This document shows positions 61,605-64,000 of a stretch of DNA of 64,000 nt, in pieces. Every line of letters begins with the position of its first letter. The stretch's first letter is position 1. The notes under the pieces were generated by a model. It searched no databases, was not told the DNA's origin, and saw only the letters and a list, made by a program, of their open reading frames with translations. The stretch covers positions 65,642,957-65,706,956 of the forward strand of contig OZ026628.1 of NCBI GenBank assembly GCA_964020975.1, read 5' to 3'. The position numbers were made by a program, and so were the translations under genes. This DNA comes from Hermodice carunculata. Lineage: Eukaryota; Annelida; Polychaeta; Eunicida; Amphinomidae.

Positions 61605-62885
61605 CAAAGCAAATCTGTGTGTGTGCCTTCAAAGTTGAAAATATTACGGGCTACAACGTTTGTCCCTTGGTACTTAACATTCCATTAAGGTTATGGCTGG
61701 ATGAAAACGTCAAGGTCCAAATGTCCTTGATCTTCGACCTTTATAGGTCACATGTACATTGCAAAAATGTACAGTGTTACAAAACCCACTAATAAAACCC
61801 AACATGAACCAAATCAGATGAAAATTGACCAAGTTATGGCAAGATGCAACTTTCAAAGGGCCAGATAACCTTAACCTTTGCCCTTTAGACATCACATGTT
61901 CTTATGAAAAGGCGCAATGTCGCAATACCTACAATTTGAGTCTAACATGATTAGAATTGGATGGAAATTGGCTGAGTCATGACTGTATGAAACTATCAAA
62001 GGTCCAAATGACATCGACCTTTGACCTTTAGAGGTCATATGTAAATTACAAAAACATGCAGTGTTACACTTGCTACAATTTGAGCCCAACATGATCACAA
62101 TCGGCCGAATTATGGCCACATAAAATTGAAAAGCTCGAAACAACCTAGATATTTGGCATTTCGAGGTCATATGTAAATTACAAAAATGTGAAGTGTTACA
62201 GTAGGTACAATTTGAGCCCAACATGTTCAAAATTGCATAACAATTGACCGAATATGGCTAGATGAAAATGTCAAAGGTCCACGTTACATATATCTTTGAC
62301 TTTAAGGCGTCACATGTAAGTTACAAAAATGTGCAGTGTTACAAACAAATTATTGAGCTCAATATGATCAAAATTGGATAAAAATTGACAAGGCTATGGC
62401 TACAAGAAAGCAACAATCGAAAATAGCCTTTGACCTTGAAATGACCTTTGACCTTGAAATGACATCTACCTAAACTGGCCCTTGACCTTTAAAATGATAT
62501 TTGGGCTTGAAATTGACATTTTGACCTACAACTGACCTTTGACCTTGACATGACATTGACATTTAAGATGACATTTGCCTTGATATGATCGAATTCCAAT
62601 ACTAGTGGAACTAACATCTACAGTAGTATATAAGATATTGAAGATTTAAAACTTCAGTTCGCCCTCATTTGCATAATTTTGAAAAGCATGACCTTTCATT
62701 GTAAACAGGCCTGACTTCATCGATAGAAGTATATTTGTTCCACGTTTGGAGTTTCTACATATTATACTTTTCAAATGAATTGTTGGACAAATTTGCCTGT
62801 AAGGAAAGAAAGAAAGAAAGAGAGAAAGAAAGAAAGAATTCCTAGAAAAACAATAGATTTGTGTTGGCATATAGGCATAATTAGG
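61605..62885 (+). repeat. Rep-D copy, the longest, with about five tandem ~135-base units
   Basis: It starts AGCAAATCTGTGTGTGTG. Units near 61,690, 61,855, 61,995, 62,130 and 62,270 repeat GTCCAAATG, CCTTTGACCTTTAGAGGTCA, CATGTAAATTACAAAAATGT, CAGTGTTAC, ACAATTTGAGCCCAACATGA and AAATTGACC. A TGACC array follows with perfect TGACCTTTGACCT at 62,442-62,454 and 62,533-62,545, then the same end block (GTTTGGAGTTTCTACAT, GGACAAATTTGCC), (GAAA)n at 62,799-62,838 and AATTCCTAGAAAAACA. Confidence 0.8.
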
Positions 62886-63310
62886 GCAACAGGTACCTAA
62901 AAAACTGTTGACCAGTAATTGCTCTCAGCCGATTTATATATGTACGTTTATGTAATGGATCCGAGTTGTGTTGTCAATCCTTTTGGGTTTGCACGGACAG
63001 GAAGCATGTGTATGGGGGGGGGGGGGGGGGGGCTAAGGGGAACAGCAAGTATTTCATTATCCTTTCTATGTATCTTAAAAATTGAACAGTGATTGCATTG
63101 TCAACCATTTCTAATTTGCTACAGTGGAACAAAGTAATATGTACCTGCTATATGTGATGGTGCTATGGGCAGCCACATTGCTGTTTGTGGCTTTGTTTGC
63201 TGTTTGCCTGGAACATCAACTCGATATCATTCTGAGGTGAAATTTCACAGTGTGGCAGAGTTTCTCAAGTTAATCTCTAAATGAATCCGAGATACTTGTC
63301 CAGCATGGCA
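62886..63310. other. No recognised gene; G-run at 63,015-63,033
   Basis: A G19 run, and a perfect GTGAAATTTCAC palindrome near 63,237-63,248. Confidence 0.45.
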
Positions 63311-63370
63311 AGGGCAGCATGAACATATCATAACGCAACACTGCCACAGTGCTACACTACCACAACCACG
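63311..63370 (-). repeat. Second copy of the possible SINE fragment
   Basis: The minus strand reads GTAGCACTGTGGCAGTGTTG then CGTTATGATATG, co-linear with 61,129-61,163. Confidence 0.3.
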
Positions 63371-64000
63371 TTTTGTATTGTACCCTTTATTACACATTAG
63401 ACTGATAAGGCTACATACTAGCATGACACTTTGACCATGCTAAAAAAGGCTGGTTTACATACAAGGACCATAGATGAAATTCCCCCATTTCCCATCCCCA
63501 TATTCAGTACTGAGTAGCAGCTTGTACCCATGTTTGTGCATGCATAAAAAAGAGAGTGTACATAGCTCAAATCAATGCCTTACCAAGGATATAGGCAGAG
63601 GTTTGCTCATATTTTACTCTATTCACAACCTCCTCTCTTTGATTTTTTATTGTGCTTCATGTCTGCCCGCAATACAGTATTTATATTTATAAATGCAGTG
63701 AGTTCATGGGGGGTTTTCACCACATTGTAGTGTGTGTATAATATATGTTAATAGAAGTCCACTTGAAAGTAACATAGATATTCTATTCATCTGTGCATGT
63801 AGCTGTGATCAAGATTTGTCGGATCTCTCATGTCGCATGCATGTATGTGTTTTCCCTGCCATTTGAAATGAATTGTAGCAACACTAAATATGCTACCAAA
63901 GCAAATAGCCTAATTTAGCTGATGCACTGAGAGTCTTAGTTGTTTGGATGCTGTTCATTCATGAAGCTTCAGTATATATGGGGGTGGGGGGGAGGAGGAA
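63371..64000. other. No recognised feature
   Basis: Short frames only; a G-rich run at the window end. Confidence 0.5.

Overview
This window looks like one piece of a metazoan nuclear genome, most likely a marine invertebrate. It is AT-rich. It is packed with microsatellites: (AAT)n, (GA)n, (TA)n(TG)n, (GATA)n, (GAAA)n and the pentamers (TATTA)n and (ACAAT)n. It has a 200-base run of N and carries LINE, Tc1 and Ty3/gypsy debris. I cannot name the species or phylum. The repeat style (TGACCTTTGACC-rich units, microsatellite-ended dispersed repeats, multicopy proteins with an LPALHAITGCDTTS-type motif) recalls molluscs, hemichordates, cnidarians or echinoderms, but that is from memory only. There are no operons or bacterial signals. 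No intact host gene can be supported.

Layout. 0-15 kb: microsatellites and three dispersed repeat families I call Rep-A, Rep-B and Rep-C, plus the 3' part of a LINE (6.8-8.2 kb, minus). 15-21 kb: simple repeats, a tandem family (Rep-E) and a 1.08 kb element with inverted ends. 21-31 kb: the gap, a Ty3/gypsy reverse-transcriptase fossil, Rep-F, and further Rep-B and Rep-C copies. 31-35 kb: little that I recognise.

34.9-41.5 kb holds the most informative structure. It is a minus-strand relic of a large, apparently intronless multicopy gene, with an N-terminal CIICQK zinc module, a middle domain, a PIN-like DTD domain and a Cys-rich C-terminus. Two LINEs of the same strand have split it. One LINE sits in the last coding stretch and has a TATCAG flanking duplication. 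The other sits inside the PIN-like domain and ends in a (GATA)n/(GATG)n tail.

42.8-44.5 kb is a degraded Tc1 (DD34E) transposon with inverted ends still visible. 45-53 kb has another Rep-A copy, a long palindrome, a candidate signal-peptide exon and an unexplained array of nine near-palindromic 14-base motifs. 54-63 kb is dominated by Rep-D, a TGACC-rich repeat with (GAAA)n or (GA)n blocks and perfect direct repeats of the nuclear-receptor half-site, together with a reverse copy of Rep-E.

A recurring theme is that microsatellites lie at fixed places inside or at the ends of dispersed repeats (Rep-A, Rep-B, Rep-D, Rep-F, LINE-B). The elements therefore appear to carry or seed them. Three short candidate exons with plausible splice sites (14.9, 31.0 and 47.4 kb) are the only hints of host genes. 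Repeat boundaries are read by eye and may be off by tens of bases.
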